Notes: generated by a model not told the origin, from the letters alone. A stretch of 48,123 nt of DNA from Bacteroidota bacterium (GCA_004295015.1 SHNE01000039.1:1-48123); one strand, 5' to 3'. Numbered from the stretch's first letter, positions 26,340-36,972 are shown. Program-made: numbers and translations.

Positions 26340-28601
26340 ATGAATAAAACAGCCACCTCATTCTTCGTTTGTTTAATTTGATTTGCCAATAACATTTCTG
26401 CTCAGGCTCGCTTCGACAGAGTTGATACTATTCCTGTTCGTGAAGGGAGCTCTTATCTTGTAAACCCTTGGGCGGGAGGTATTAATTTTCCGATAATTTC
26501 TGAGATCGATTTGAATGGTGACGGCTTGCATGACATATTTATTTTTGACTCCCATAACAACCGTGTAATACCCTTTCTGAACGACGGTAGTCCGGGTGTC
26601 AATGCCTGGCATTTTGCACCTTCCTATATTAGCAAATTTCCTCCCATTAATAAATGGGCGCTTCTTTACGATTATAATTGCGATGGCAAGCAGGATCTCT
26701 TCACTTTATCTTTGTCTCCACCTTCAGGTATTGCCGTTTATCGAAACGACTATACCCTTGCGAATGGTCTCAGGTGGACATTGGTTAATCCATTTCTACA
26801 GGAAAGATTTGCCACGATCACGACAAACATTTTTGCCAGCGGCTTGTCTTTGCCAACTTTTATAGACGTAGATGACGACGGGGATATGGATATTCTGGGT
26901 TATAATTCAGTACCGGATGGCCGGGTTGTGTATCACCGTAATGTATCAATGGATCAATTTGGCCATTGTGACTCTTTGAAATTTGAGTATGCTACAGGTT
27001 GCTGGGGGAACTTTTCATTACGAATTGGAAGTACTAATTCTGTCAGCTGCTTTCATTGTCCTTGCAGGGAAGCTTCGCCTGATTTTATTCGTCTGTATGA
27101 AGATTCAGTGCAGTATGATCCAACCGAAGCCGCACGACGAGATGATACCATATCAAAGGTTTTCGCCATCGACCTTGATGGAAATGGGGCAAAAGAATTG
27201 TTGATTGGGGATATTTCTTCTGAAAATACTTTGCTTGTACACAACGGTGGTACTCCCTCATCTGCTGAGATGGATACTCAGGATGTTTCATATCCATCTA
27301 ATGATGTAAGCGCAATTTTTAATGGTTTCCATTTTCACTCATATATCGATTTGGATAATGACTCCAAAAAAGATTTACTTGTTTTAGCGCACGAATTTGC
27401 CAACAGACGAGGAATGTGGTGGTACAAAAATAACGGGACAAATGCTTTTCCGGTTTTCAGCAAGCAATCGGAAGGTTTTTTGCAGGATAATATGATTGAC
27501 GTCGGCGAAAATGCAGCTCCCGTTTTCTTTGATTATAACGCAGATGGTTTACTTGATCTTATCATCGCCGGAACCGTGTATGCGAACTCTACCACAGGTG
27601 ATAAATCCGGTCTATCCGTCTATAAAAATGTGGGAACGGCAACAGAACCATCGTTCGAATTTGTAACAAATGATTTTGGATCTCTCAGCCTTCTCGGTTA
27701 TTCCAGTCCCTGGTTCCCGGCATTTGCTGACATGGATGCTGATGGAGATGAAGACCTGATCCTCGGGATCGAGGATGGAACCTTACAGTATTTTAATAAT
27801 TCCGCCGGTCCCGGCAATACTGCAAGTTTTCAGCTTGCCATTCCGCATTTCATGGGCATTGATGTGGGCAATGTTGCCACACCGCAATTATTCGATTTAA
27901 ACAAGGATGGTAAATTAGATTTATTGGTAGGAGAGAAGAATGGTTTTATTAACTATTTTGAAAATGCGGGAACCACCGGAAGTGCTTTTTTCCCGAGTAT
28001 CCCAACGAATGATACGCTCGGCTGTATTATACGGAGGATGCCCTTATCTCCCGATGGTTTTACGGTTCCTTTTGCATATGACAGCTTAGGTAAAACGCGT
28101 CTGCTTGTGAGTGATTTTTCAGGAAATATTTATGAATACAGAAATATAGTTAATAACCTCAATGGATGTTTTAATCTTACAGACTCAATTTTTGATTTAC
28201 CAGAATCTTCCAGGGTGAAAAATAATCTTACGATAAGTGGTGCTGATATTAATGCGGATGGAATGACTGATTTGGTGATTGGACTGTCAACAGGAGGGGT
28301 GCATATTTTCTTGCAACGCGAACCGACATTGTCGGTTGATGAACTGGGAGAAAAGCTTCCACATTTTGATTGTTATCCTAACCCGGCTAATGATAAGTTG
28401 CAGATTGTTTTGAAGACGTTTAATCCATCAGAAACAATCCGCCTAAATGTTAGCGATTGTCTGGGTAGAATTTTGTATTCTGAAACCGTGACTGAAAAAG
28501 TTTGGAAAATTGACACACAAAATTTTGCGGCCGGAATTTATTTTGTACAGGTCAGGACAGAGAAAAATAGCAGTGCACAACGTGTGATTATTTCTCACTG
28601 A
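26340..28601 (+). CDS. FG-GAP repeat T9SS-sorted protein with an in-frame TGA in its signal peptide
   Basis: Secreted repeat protein interrupted early. The ATG at 26340 opens a clear signal peptide (MNKTATSFFVCLI), then a TGA at 26379-26381, then FANNISAQA in the same frame; the frame then stays open to 28601. If TGA were TGG (Trp), the result would be a normal 753-residue protein. Beyond it lie about nine FG-GAP/VCBS-type Ca-binding motifs (for example DLNGDGLHDIF, DVDDDGDMDIL, DMDADGDEDLI, DLNKDGKLDLL) and a T9SS type A sorting domain (CYPNPANDKLQIVL). The next possible start, TTG at 26511, lacks any export signal. TGA is used as a normal stop by neighbours, so this is either a recent nonsense mutation, a sequencing error, or readthrough. 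The 3' end overlaps the convergent gene by 14 bases. Confidence 0.75.
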
Positions 28602-29994
28602 TTTTGTCTGCCAGGATTTGAACAGCCGTATGTTCTGCCTGCACACGAAGTTCGGGGACAGCAGTGGTTTCCCATAATGTTCCCCGAAGAAGTGAACCGA
28701 TTACATAGATGTCTTTGTTGTTATTTCCTCCGGCATCAATTATGCTTCCGTCAGGTTTTGCTAAAATTCCTAATTGCATTTCATCACAGCAAATTAATCC
28801 GTCTTGTAACATTTGCGAAAACAGTTTAGACTTAAATCTTACGGGATCTGATTCCGGTCCTGTGCAATTAATTATTCGTTGCACGGTGAAGGTGTTGATA
28901 TCGGAGTTTTTTTTATTTTTAATGGAAATGCCGGCCATCTTTTCTCCGGTTTCAATTGAAATAATTCGCCCCGCCAGAATTTCAAGTTTTCCTGTTTTGA
29001 TCAATGCCTGTATCCTTTCAAATACAGTTGCAGGTAACCTGTGTCTGGCGACACCCCAAAGATGCCGGACGTGTGTCATGAATTTTTTTCTGTCAGGCAA
29101 ACTTAAAGCCTGCCATACCTCTTGTGTCCTGGACCGCAAAGCATCAACAACAATTTCTCCACTTCTATTGGAAGCCTTGACCAAACGGATGTGTTTTCTG
29201 AAAATTCTGAATAGTTTTCCCAGTTCGTATGGCGGTTTGATTTCTTCAAGAAAATCCGGGTAAGGCTCGAGAACTCGATGTGGGAGAATATGAAAACCTT
29301 TTGGTGACACACAAATAATTTTTCCGTTGAAGTTATTTTCAGTTAATCCAATAACCACATCAACCATAGTAAGACCTGTTCCAATAATTAAAACAGGCTC
29401 ATGCTCTCGCAATCCGGTAACACAGTTTTCATCCCAGGGATTTGGAAAGTACAAAGGGGAATTGATGATTGGATGATTGTCGTGTAATGGAGCGCGAGGC
29501 AATTGGTTGCCACTTGCGATAATTATTTTATCTGCGTCAAATGATTTTCCTTCCCGGGTTGTTAACTCATACATTCCTCCCTTGGATGTAATGGAGCTTA
29601 CTTCACTATTTATAATGGAGTAACTAACGTGTTGCGCCATTTCAGATAATGTATGGTTCCAGATTTCTTCCAGATAGCTCCCAAAAACATTTCGAGGAAC
29701 ATATAGTTTTCCAATTTCTTCTTTTGTAAGACCCGAATAGTCACTTTTATTGCTTAGCCATTCAACAAAATGATTTGCTTGTTCAGGGAATGCACTCATG
29801 TTTTTCGCGGCAACATTCAACAAATGCTCTACCGAATAGGTTGAAAAAGCAGTCCCCCTTACAAGCGGCCCTGCTTTGTAGAATATTGTAATGTGTATTT
29901 TGGTTTGTGCCTTACGGGCTAAATGCACCAATGACATACTCCCACAGAATCCTCCACCGACAATTGCAATTGATAGAGGAGACTTAAGGTTCAT
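28588..29994 (-). CDS. FAD/NAD(P)-binding protein (HpyO-like oxidoreductase)
   Basis: A 468-residue flavoprotein. The N-terminal dinucleotide motif IVGGGFCG (11-18) and a second one in VLIIGTGLTMVDV mark a two-Rossmann FAD/NAD(P) enzyme of the group annotated as FAD-NAD(P)-binding or HpyO-like; conserved stretches include GTAFSTYSVEHLLNVAAKNM and INCTGPESDP. It has no signal peptide and is probably cytosolic. The substrate is unknown; hydroxylase activity in relatives is not proof of function here. It converges on the FG-GAP gene, overlapping its last 14 bases, with no terminator between them. Confidence 0.8.
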   Translation of the reverse strand: MNLKSPLSIAIVGGGFCGSMSLVHLARKAQTKIHITIFYKAGPLVRGTAFSTYSVEHLLNVAAKNMSAFPEQANHFVEWLSNKSDYSGLTKEEIGKLYVPRNVFGSYLEEIWNHTLSEMAQHVSYSIINSEVSSITSKGGMYELTTREGKSFDADKIIIASGNQLPRAPLHDNHPIINSPLYFPNPWDENCVTGLREHEPVLIIGTGLTMVDVVIGLTENNFNGKIICVSPKGFHILPHRVLEPYPDFLEEIKPPYELGKLFRIFRKHIRLVKASNRSGEIVVDALRSRTQEVWQALSLPDRKKFMTHVRHLWGVARHRLPATVFERIQALIKTGKLEILAGRIISIETGEKMAGISIKNKKNSDINTFTVQRIINCTGPESDPVRFKSKLFSQMLQDGLICCDEMQLGILAKPDGSIIDAGGNNNKDIYVIGSLLRGTLWETTAVPELRVQAEHTAVQILADKISEK

Positions 29995-30069
29995 ACAATT
30001 GAAAATCGATTAGCAGGTTAAAAAGAAATTGGAGAAAGTAGATATAGTGTCTTGATGGAGAATCAAAAG

Positions 30070-30101
30070 AAGAGGACATAATTTCCGAATTATGTCCTCT
30101 T
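30070..30101 (-). terminator. Terminator of the aconitase gene
   Basis: A perfect 14-bp stem (30070-30083 with 30088-30101) and a 4-base loop. On the minus strand it is followed by a short pyrimidine-rich stretch (CTTTTGATT) rather than a long T tract. It lies 26 bases after the aconitase stop. Confidence 0.75.
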
Positions 30102-30127
30102 TAATAATTGTGTTGTTGATTAGAAGA

Positions 30128-32395
30128 TTAAGCGCCTACTTGAGAACGAATGATATTCAAAGCGCCTCCTGCCTTAAACCATTCTATCTGATTTTCATTG
30201 TAGGTGTGGTTTACGTTGAACTGTTCAGTTTTTCCGTCGGAATGATTCAGCACAATAGTCAGTTGCTTATCGGGTCTGAAGTCCTTGAGTCCAATGATAT
30301 CGATTGTATCATCTTCCTGAATTTTGTCGAAGTCGGATTTATTGGCAAAGGTAAGAGCAAGCATACCTTGCTTTTTAAGATTAGTTTCGTGAATGCGGGC
30401 GAAAGACTTTACAAGGATTGCACGTACCCCGAGATGTCTTGGTTCCATGGCCGCATGCTCGCGTGATGATCCTTCTCCGTAATTTTCATCGCCTACAACG
30501 ATGCTTCCTATTCCGGCGGCCTTGTATGCACGCTGCACAGCAGGTACGGCATCATATTTTCCGGTGATTTGATTTTTTACAGAGTCGGTTTTGCCGTTAA
30601 AAGCATTTTGTGCCCCTATGAGCATATTATTGGAAATGTTGTCAAGATGCCCACGGAACTTCAACCAGGGTCCTGCCATTGATATGTGATCAGTAGTACA
30701 TTTTCCTTTTGCTTTGATAAGAAGTTTGAGTCCTGTCAGATCAGTTCCTTCCCAGGGACGGAACGGTTCCAGCAATTGAAGTCTGTCGGAGTCAGGTGCA
30801 ACTTTCACAATGATTTTACTTCCGTCTTTTGCCGGCTCCTGGAATCCTGCATCTTCCACCGCAAATCCTTTAGCGGGCATTTCAATGCCTAAGGGTTCCT
30901 TCAATTTAAATGACTTGCCATTACTGTCTTTCAATTCATCAGTAAGGGGATTAAAACAAAGATCTCCGGCAATAGCCATGGCTGTTACGATTTCCGGAGA
31001 TGCGACAAATGCGTGCGTATTTGGATTGCCATCGTTGCGTTTTGCAAAATTTCTGTTGAAGGAAGTGATGATGGAATTTTTCTTCGTAGGATCATTGGTA
31101 TGTCTTGCCCATTGTCCGATACAAGGTCCACAGGCATTAGCTAATACGACTCCCCCCATGTTTTCGAAAACACTGAGGTAGCCATCGCGCTCAACAGTAT
31201 ACCGAACCAATTCGGATCCGGGAGTGATAGTAAATTCAGACTTGGCTTTTATTCCGGCATCGACAGCTTGTTTTGCAAGGGAAGCAGCGCGTGTAATATC
31301 TTCGTAGGAGGAATTAGTACAAGAGCCTATCAATCCAACTTCCAGTTCACGGGGCCAGCCATTTTCTTTAACGGCTTCGGCAAATTTTGAAATAGGCCAG
31401 GCCAGATCCGGAGTGAAAGGTCCGTTTACATGTGGCTCCAGTTCACTTAAGTTGATTTCAACAACCTCATCAAAATATTTTTCCGGACTTGCATATACTT
31501 CGTCATCACCTCGAAGATGTTCTGCAACTTTCTCGGCAGCGGCAGCAACATCAGCGCGCTCAGTTCCTCTGAGATAATCGGCCATCTTTTTATCAAAGGT
31601 GAAAATGGAAGTGGTAGCACCAATCTCGGCACCCATATTACAAATCGTTCCTTTTCCGGTACAGGATAAACTATCAGCACCGGGCCCGAAGTATTCAAGA
31701 ATTTTGTCGGTGCCTCCTTTTACTGTGAGAATACCTGCAACTTTCAGGATAACATCTTTTGCCGAAGTCCATCCGCTAAGTTTTCCGGTGAGTTTCACGC
31801 CGATAAGTTTAGGGAATTTTAGCTCCCATGGTAATCCGGCCATCACGTCACATGCATCAGCACCACCAACTCCTATGGCGATCATTCCGAGGCCACCGGC
31901 ATTTACTGTATGAGAATCAGTACCTATCATCATTCCACCCGGAAAAGCATAGTTTTCGAGAATAACCTGATGAATAATTCCTGCTCCCGGTTTCCAGAAC
32001 CCGATTCCGTATTTATTAGAAACAGAAGCAAGAAAATCAAAAACCTCTTTGTTTTTGTCCATCGCATTACTAAGATCTTCCTTAGCTCCGGCCTTGGCCT
32101 GAATAAGGTGATCACAGTGGACAGTAGAAGGGACTGCTACGTGGGGTCTGCCGGCTTGCATGAATTGTAACAAGGCCATTTGCGCTGTTGCATCTTGCAT
32201 CGCCACGCGATCAGGATTAAAGTCAACGTAAGAATTACCGCGCTCAAACGGTTTAGCCGGCAAAGCCTCGGTAAGGTGGCTGTAAAGAATTTTTTCTGTC
32301 AGTGTAAGTGGACGACCCACCATTTTTCTTGCAGCTGCAACACGTTCGCCCATGTTGCTATACACTGCTTTAATCATTTCTATATCAAAAGCCAT
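30128..32395 (-). CDS. acn: Aconitate hydratase, mitochondrial-type
   Basis: Isomerises citrate to isocitrate in the TCA cycle through a [4Fe-4S] cluster. The 755 residues match the mitochondrial-type aconitases. Cluster cysteines are Cys359 (LIGSCTNSS), Cys422 and Cys425 ([10 protein letters not shown]), with the same spacing of 63 and 3 as in mammalian mitochondrial aconitase. [13 protein letters not shown], and the swivel-domain [15 protein letters not shown] with the active-site Ser, are intact. It stands alone, with its own terminator; a weak -7-like sequence (TACCTTAG on the minus strand) lies ~21 bases upstream. Confidence 0.97.
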   Translation of the reverse strand: MAFDIEMIKAVYSNMGERVAAARKMVGRPLTLTEKILYSHLTEALPAKPFERGNSYVDFNPDRVAMQDATAQMALLQFMQAGRPHVAVPSTVHCDHLIQAKAGAKEDLSNAMDKNKEVFDFLASVSNKYGIGFWKPGAGIIHQVILENYAFPGGMMIGTDSHTVNAGGLGMIAIGVGGADACDVMAGLPWELKFPKLIGVKLTGKLSGWTSAKDVILKVAGILTVKGGTDKILEYFGPGADSLSCTGKGTICNMGAEIGATTSIFTFDKKMADYLRGTERADVAAAAEKVAEHLRGDDEVYASPEKYFDEVVEINLSELEPHVNGPFTPDLAWPISKFAEAVKENGWPRELEVGLIGSCTNSSYEDITRAASLAKQAVDAGIKAKSEFTITPGSELVRYTVERDGYLSVFENMGGVVLANACGPCIGQWARHTNDPTKKNSIITSFNRNFAKRNDGNPNTHAFVASPEIVTAMAIAGDLCFNPLTDELKDSNGKSFKLKEPLGIEMPAKGFAVEDAGFQEPAKDGSKIIVKVAPDSDRLQLLEPFRPWEGTDLTGLKLLIKAKGKCTTDHISMAGPWLKFRGHLDNISNNMLIGAQNAFNGKTDSVKNQITGKYDAVPAVQRAYKAAGIGSIVVGDENYGEGSSREHAAMEPRHLGVRAILVKSFARIHETNLKKQGMLALTFANKSDFDKIQEDDTIDIIGLKDFRPDKQLTIVLNHSDGKTEQFNVNHTYNENQIEWFKAGGALNIIRSQVGA

Positions 32396-32569
32396 AATGT
32401 CTGTTTTTTCGAAGCGCTAAGGTACAAATTTTAGAGAGAATTATGAAACGAGCCTGATTGTTCACTTCATTTTAACTGCAATTTTCCTTTCTTTATTTGC
32501 GTCCTTAAATAAGCGGTTTGTAGTGTAAGAAGAAGGTGTAAATTTTCTAACTGTGCCGGTACCACTTAT

Positions 32570-32577
32570 TATATTTG
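32570..32577 (+). promoter_or_regulatory. -7-like box upstream of the 48-residue membrane ORF
   Basis: TATATTTG matches TAnnTTTG and ends 15 bases before the small ORF's ATG at 32593. No TTG is seen at -33. The remainder of 32396-32569 shows no gene. Confidence 0.4.
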
Positions 32578-32592
32578 ATAAAAGCATTCTCA

Positions 32593-32739
32593 ATGGCAAC
32601 ACATTACTCATACAATAAACATCCGCAACGTTACCGTGCATTCTGCTTCAACATTGGCTTTCTGCTGGTGCAACTGGTGTTTTTTATTTCCATCTTGCTG
32701 GTAATTCTTTCAGGAAGCTCTATGAAATTGCTTTCCTGA
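32593..32739 (+). CDS. Possible small single-pass membrane protein (48 aa)
   Basis: A 48-codon ORF, ATG to TGA. A basic, His/Tyr-rich N-terminus (residues 1-17) precedes one strongly hydrophobic segment (about 18-40: IGFLLVQLVFFISILLVIL) and a short tail. It sits 15 bases after a TAnnTTTG box, like several real genes in this window. It has no recognised family. The shape resembles the small membrane protein at 33049, but the two do not obviously align. The ORF could be chance; after it, 32740-33048 shows no gene. Confidence 0.4.
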   Translation: MATHYSYNKHPQRYRAFCFNIGFLLVQLVFFISILLVILSGSSMKLLS

Positions 32740-33048
32740 TCTGATTCAGGCTCTGAATTTTCCGGCAGATCGTATGGAAGAACTACCATGTGCTTTTTCC
32801 TTGTAGTCCTCAAAATTTTTATTTCACGGCTATTTGCTTAGGATTGATAATAAAAAGCTCAACTAAGCACCTCCTTAAAAAAGTCCGATAACACAATTGA
32901 ATATATCAATAGAATAGGATTTGGCTTCAACAAGCATTTGTTCTCAATAATATACACGATAAGTTCCTCTTTCTTACAAATGCAAGTTCTTTCAAATTGA
33001 GGAATAGCCAATTCTGTACAAGTAAAGTATACCTGTAAAATTTCTATC

Positions 33049-33240
33049 ATGAAGAATCAAAACTCAGGAAGCTATTTTGCTGAGGGGCATCAGAGACGAA
33101 TCTTAGGTATTCCGGAAAAAACTTTATACCGTTTGGGTGTATTTATTTTCTACATTCTCCTGTTTTTTGCGGTGAGTATTATTTCGAATAATATGCAGAG
33201 AGGGAGCCAGCAAGGAAGTATTGTTGCTCCGTCGGAGTAG
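33049..33240 (+). CDS. Small single-pass membrane protein of unknown function (63 aa)
   Basis: A 63-residue ORF on the same strand as secDF. A polar N-terminus (1-28, with QRRILG) is followed by one membrane segment (about 29-45: LGVFIFYILLFFAVSII) and a Gln/Ser-rich tail. The positively charged N-terminal side suggests the C-terminus faces the periplasm. No family recognised. It lies 371 bases upstream of secDF but is probably not in its operon, because secDF has its own good promoter in between. Confidence 0.55.
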   Translation: MKNQNSGSYFAEGHQRRILGIPEKTLYRLGVFIFYILLFFAVSIISNNMQRGSQQGSIVAPSE

Positions 33241-33522
33241 GCCTTTTTTGCAATCCGATCATTTTCAGTTACTTGTATAGAGGTCTGCGGTCTGGCAGGA
33301 TATCTTCCCCAATGATTGGTTGTAATTGACTGATGCTCAGTTATATGTGCAATTCGTTATTTTCTTGTTCAAAAATGTGTTTTGTATTAAAACGTATTGC
33401 AGTGGTATTTATGTATTTAGCAGCTTCTTCTTACGTTTCTTTATCCCCCCTTGTCAGGATAAGTACGGGAATTTCGCTCCTGCCTCCATCTTCAATAATG
33501 CTCGATTCCCATTTCAGCTTAA

Positions 33523-33553
33523 ATTGGAAATTAGGCTGCTTATTCTATCTTTG
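33523..33553 (+). promoter_or_regulatory. secDF promoter
   Basis: A full Bacteroidota-type promoter: TTG at 33524-33526, 19 bases, then TATCTTTG at 33546-33553. Transcription would begin near 33560, leaving a leader of about 50 bases before secDF. The rest of 33241-33522 holds only short, improbable reading frames. Confidence 0.75.
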
Positions 33554-33611
33554 CACGCTCTAAAAAAATTAGATAAAGCATATATTTTCATAATTAATCA
33601 ATTCAATACCC

Positions 33612-36600
33612 ATGCAAAGCAAAGGTGCTATTAAGTTATTTGCAATTCTTCTAGTTCTGGTATGTGCATACCAGCTATCCTTCAACCTCGTAACACGTGG
33701 GGTAGAAAAAGACGCAAAGGAATATGCAAACGGAGATCCGATTAAGGAAAAACTCTATCTCGATTCCATTAACACACAACCCGTATATCCTCTTCTTGGA
33801 CTTACTTACAAAAAGTGTAAAGAGAATGAATTGAATCTGGGACTAGATCTTAAGGGAGGTATGAACGTGACAATGGAAGTGTCACTCGTTGATATGATTC
33901 GCTCCATGGCTAATAACAGCAATGATCCGACTTTCAATACTGCTTTGGATAATGCGGTGAAAGCTCAGACGAACAGCCAGAAAGATTATGTTACTTTATT
34001 TGTAGAAGAGTTTACAAAGCTTGATCCTAATGCAAAGCTTGCAGCAATTTTTGCGACGAAGGAATTGCAGGACAGAATAAATTTCAATTCGAGTAATGCT
34101 GAAGTAAAGGCTGTAATTCAGGACGAAGCGAATGCCGCATTTGACAGAACCTATCAGATCTTAAAAACCCGTATCGACAAATTCGGCGTAACTCAGCCTA
34201 ACGTTCAAAAGTTGGGTAGTGGGCGTATACTTGTTGAACTTCCGGGTATCAAGGAACCGGATCGTGTACGTAAACTTTTGCAAGGTACTGCGAAGCTGGA
34301 ATTCTGGGAAACCTATGATAATAATGAGATCTACCCTATACTTGAAGAAGCCAATAAGGTTTTAAAAACGATTTCATCTGCACAGGTAGATACAACAGCT
34401 GCTAGTATTTCAGGTATTGATCAGGCCTCATTAGAGCCTAGAAAAGATTCATTAAAAGAAGGTGATGCAGTTGTTGATACAACAAAGAAAAGTGCATTGC
34501 TTGATCAGCTTACCGATAAGTCAAAGGATACTGCAGCAGGTGATACCTCGGCAGCTCAGCAATCTTTCGAACAGTTTTCTAAAGACAATCCTCTTTTCGC
34601 CGTTCTGCAACCTTCTATCGAACAGAATGAGCAAAATCAGAGTCAGCTGAGAAAAGGTCCGGTTATCGGTTCTGCATTCTCAAAAGATACAGCCCGCATC
34701 AATGAAATTCTTGCCATGGAACAAATTCGTTCCAAATTCCCTCGTGAATTCAAAGCGCTTTGGTCAGTTAAACCAATCGATAAAGAAGGGAAAGTTGTTC
34801 AGCTTGTAGCCATTCGCATGCCGGTACGTGACCGTCAGGCTCCGCTTGATGGATCGGCTATTGTAGATGCCAGAAAACAAAAAGGACAATTTACCGACAA
34901 CTGGGAAATCAGCATGGCGATGAATGCAGAAGGAGCAAGGGTTTGGAAGCGTCTCACTCATGATAACGTGAACAAATCAATCGCAGTTGTTCTTGATGAT
35001 TATGTTTATTCTTATCCAAATGTAATTCAGGAAATATCAGGAGGTAACTCAAGCATCACCGGTCAGTTTACGCTGGAAGAGGCAGATGACCTTGCTAACA
35101 TTTTGAAGGTTGGTAAACTTCCTGCTCCTGCACGTATCGTTGAAGATACGGTTGTAGGACCTACCTTAGGACAAGAAGCGATCAATGCAGGATTCCTCTC
35201 TTTCATCATTGCTTTGATGGTTGTACTGGTATTCATGATTACATATTATAACAAAGCAGGTATCGTTGCCGATATCACCCTCTTTGTAAATATGTTTTTC
35301 ATCATGGGAATTCTCGCTTCCCTTGGTGCCGTCTTAACACTCCCCGGAATCGCCGGTATCGTACTTGTAATTGGTATTGCTGTGGATGCTAACATCCTCA
35401 TCTTTGAACGTGTAAGGGAGGAGTTATCTGCAGGCAAAGGAGTCAGACTTGCCATCAGCGATGGTTTCAAGCATGCTTTCTCTTCGATCATCGACTCTAA
35501 CTTAACAACACTCATCCTTGGTATCATCCTATATGCATTTGGAACCGGACCAATTCAGGGTTTTGCAACCACCCTTATCATAGGTATCCTTAGCTCACTT
35601 TTTTGTGCATTGTTCATCAGCCGGATTATTTTTGAGTGGATGTTAGGTAAGAATTACAATATCACCTTCTGGAATAAATATACGAAGGGGGCATTTACCA
35701 ATACTCACATCAATTTCGTAGGAAACAGAAAAAGGTATTACCTCATTTCTACAATTGTGATCGTTGCCGGAGTTGCTTCTTTCGCCACAAAAGGATTGAA
35801 CTTTGGGGTTGACTTCAAAGGAGGGCGTACTTATGTGGTTCGCTTTGATCAGCCGATAACAACAGTCGAGGTCATTGATGCCTTGAAGGGGCCATTGACG
35901 AAAGCTCCTGAAGTGAAGACCTATGGTACTTCGAATCAGGTGAAAATTACTACAAGCTATCTTATTGACGATGCATCGCAGGATGCGGAAGACAAGGTAA
36001 AATCTGAATTGGACGCAGGACTAAATTCCTTATCCAATTATAAATTTGAGGTGCTGAGTTCACAAAAGGTTGGACCAAACATTGCAGATGATATCAAGTC
36101 CTCAGCAGTATGGTCAATTCTCGCTTCCTGTATTCTTATCTTCTTCTTCATTCTGGTACGCTTCAAGCGTTGGCAGTTTGGTCTTGGTGCCGTTGCCGCT
36201 CTCGTACATGACGTATTAATTGTACTTTCAGTATTTAGTATATTCAATGGTATTCTTCCTTTCTCACTTGAAATTGACACGCATTTCATTGCAGCGATTC
36301 TGACAGTGATGGGATACTCTATGACGGATACTGTGGTTGTATTTGACAGGATACGTGAGTTCGTTGGAATACACCACCATCCGAAAGATCAGAATAAGGT
36401 TATTAATGATGCAATTAATGCAACGCTTAGCCGAACCGTTAATACTTCTCTATCACTGTTCTTTGTACTCTTCTCAATCTTTATTTTCGGAGGGGAAGTG
36501 ATCCGTGGATTTACCTTCGCCTTGTTGATCGGTGTTATTATCGGAACCTATTCATCAATTTGCATCGCCAGTCCTATTGTGGTTGATTTTGCAAGAAAAA

Positions 36601-36614
36601 GAAAAGCTGAATAA
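33612..36614 (+). CDS. secDF: Protein translocase SecDF fusion
   Basis: Inner-membrane motor that uses the proton gradient to help pull proteins through SecYEG. The 1000 residues join SecD (1 to about 690) and SecF (about 700-1000), the usual arrangement in Bacteroidota. SecD shows one N-terminal TM segment (about 7-26), the LGLDLKGG motif (~76-83), a large periplasmic domain and a cluster of TM helices beginning GQEAINAGFLSF; SecF shows NFGVDFKGGRTYVVRF and a second cluster of helices with TDTVVVFDRIRE. It would support export of the three T9SS cargo proteins, which enter the periplasm by Sec. It is followed by a strong terminator. Confidence 0.97.
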   Translation: MQSKGAIKLFAILLVLVCAYQLSFNLVTRGVEKDAKEYANGDPIKEKLYLDSINTQPVYPLLGLTYKKCKENELNLGLDLKGGMNVTMEVSLVDMIRSMANNSNDPTFNTALDNAVKAQTNSQKDYVTLFVEEFTKLDPNAKLAAIFATKELQDRINFNSSNAEVKAVIQDEANAAFDRTYQILKTRIDKFGVTQPNVQKLGSGRILVELPGIKEPDRVRKLLQGTAKLEFWETYDNNEIYPILEEANKVLKTISSAQVDTTAASISGIDQASLEPRKDSLKEGDAVVDTTKKSALLDQLTDKSKDTAAGDTSAAQQSFEQFSKDNPLFAVLQPSIEQNEQNQSQLRKGPVIGSAFSKDTARINEILAMEQIRSKFPREFKALWSVKPIDKEGKVVQLVAIRMPVRDRQAPLDGSAIVDARKQKGQFTDNWEISMAMNAEGARVWKRLTHDNVNKSIAVVLDDYVYSYPNVIQEISGGNSSITGQFTLEEADDLANILKVGKLPAPARIVEDTVVGPTLGQEAINAGFLSFIIALMVVLVFMITYYNKAGIVADITLFVNMFFIMGILASLGAVLTLPGIAGIVLVIGIAVDANILIFERVREELSAGKGVRLAISDGFKHAFSSIIDSNLTTLILGIILYAFGTGPIQGFATTLIIGILSSLFCALFISRIIFEWMLGKNYNITFWNKYTKGAFTNTHINFVGNRKRYYLISTIVIVAGVASFATKGLNFGVDFKGGRTYVVRFDQPITTVEVIDALKGPLTKAPEVKTYGTSNQVKITTSYLIDDASQDAEDKVKSELDAGLNSLSNYKFEVLSSQKVGPNIADDIKSSAVWSILASCILIFFFILVRFKRWQFGLGAVAALVHDVLIVLSVFSIFNGILPFSLEIDTHFIAAILTVMGYSMTDTVVVFDRIREFVGIHHHPKDQNKVINDAINATLSRTVNTSLSLFFVLFSIFIFGGEVIRGFTFALLIGVIIGTYSSICIASPIVVDFARKRKAE

Positions 36615-36629
36615 TATCCTTTATAAAGC

Positions 36630-36668
36630 AAAAAAGCCTGTTTGTATTGAACAAACAGGCTTTTTTTT
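36630..36668 (+). terminator. Rho-independent terminator of secDF
   Basis: A perfect 16-bp stem (36630-36645 with 36651-36666; core GCCTGTTTGT / ACAAACAGGC) with a 5-base loop and a T8 run. Confidence 0.95.
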
Positions 36669-36713
36669 GCCGGATTTTTAAGCTCAGCTTCATTCAGGCT
36701 TCGCCATTTTCCT

Positions 36714-36721
36714 TACCTTTG
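36714..36721 (+). promoter_or_regulatory. -7 box of the tatA promoter
   Basis: TACCTTTG matches TAnnTTTG and ends 20 bases before the tatA ATG, after the secDF terminator. A -33 TTG is not evident. Confidence 0.5.
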
Positions 36722-36741
36722 ATTAAAATAAATCCAAAAAA

Positions 36742-36972
36742 ATGAAATTACTGTTTTTAAACCTGGGTGGTGGAGAGATTTTCTTGATTCTGATGGTGAT
36801 ATTATTATTCTTTGGATCAAAAAGAATTCCGGAGCTTGCCAAAGGTCTTGGCAAAGGAATGAGAGAGTTCAAGGATGCAATGGGTGGTATTGAAAACGAA
36901 GTACGGAAAGCAGCAAATGACACAAGTACAGCTGTTAAAAACACCATCGAAGAACCTAAGAAGGAAGACTGA
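36742..36972 (+). CDS. tatA: Sec-independent translocase subunit TatA/TatE
   Basis: A 76-residue TatA family protein of the twin-arginine translocase, which exports folded proteins. It has the expected N-terminal TM helix (about 10-24, [17 protein letters not shown]), the [21 protein letters not shown] amphipathic region split across 24-44, and a short charged tail. tatC and tatB are not adjacent. It appears to be a single-gene unit placed next to secDF, so the two export systems are neighbours here. Confidence 0.93.
   Translation: MKLLFLNLGGGEIFLILMVILLFFGSKRIPELAKGLGKGMREFKDAMGGIENEVRKAANDTSTAVKNTIEEPKKED

Noticed and set aside
26176..26361. N-terminal extension of YajQ
   Set aside because: The family starts at the conserved MPSFDIV sequence; the extra 62 residues look like untranslated DNA in frame.
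26379..26381. TGA read as selenocysteine or as Trp by an altered code
   Set aside because: TGA ends neighbouring genes (for example at 2842 and 25664), so the code is standard, and no selenocysteine context would be expected inside a signal peptide.
33326..33634. Frames of 76 and 102 codons before secDF
   Set aside because: They overlap the secDF promoter and start codon and have no recognisable features; chance open frames are likely in this AT-rich gap.
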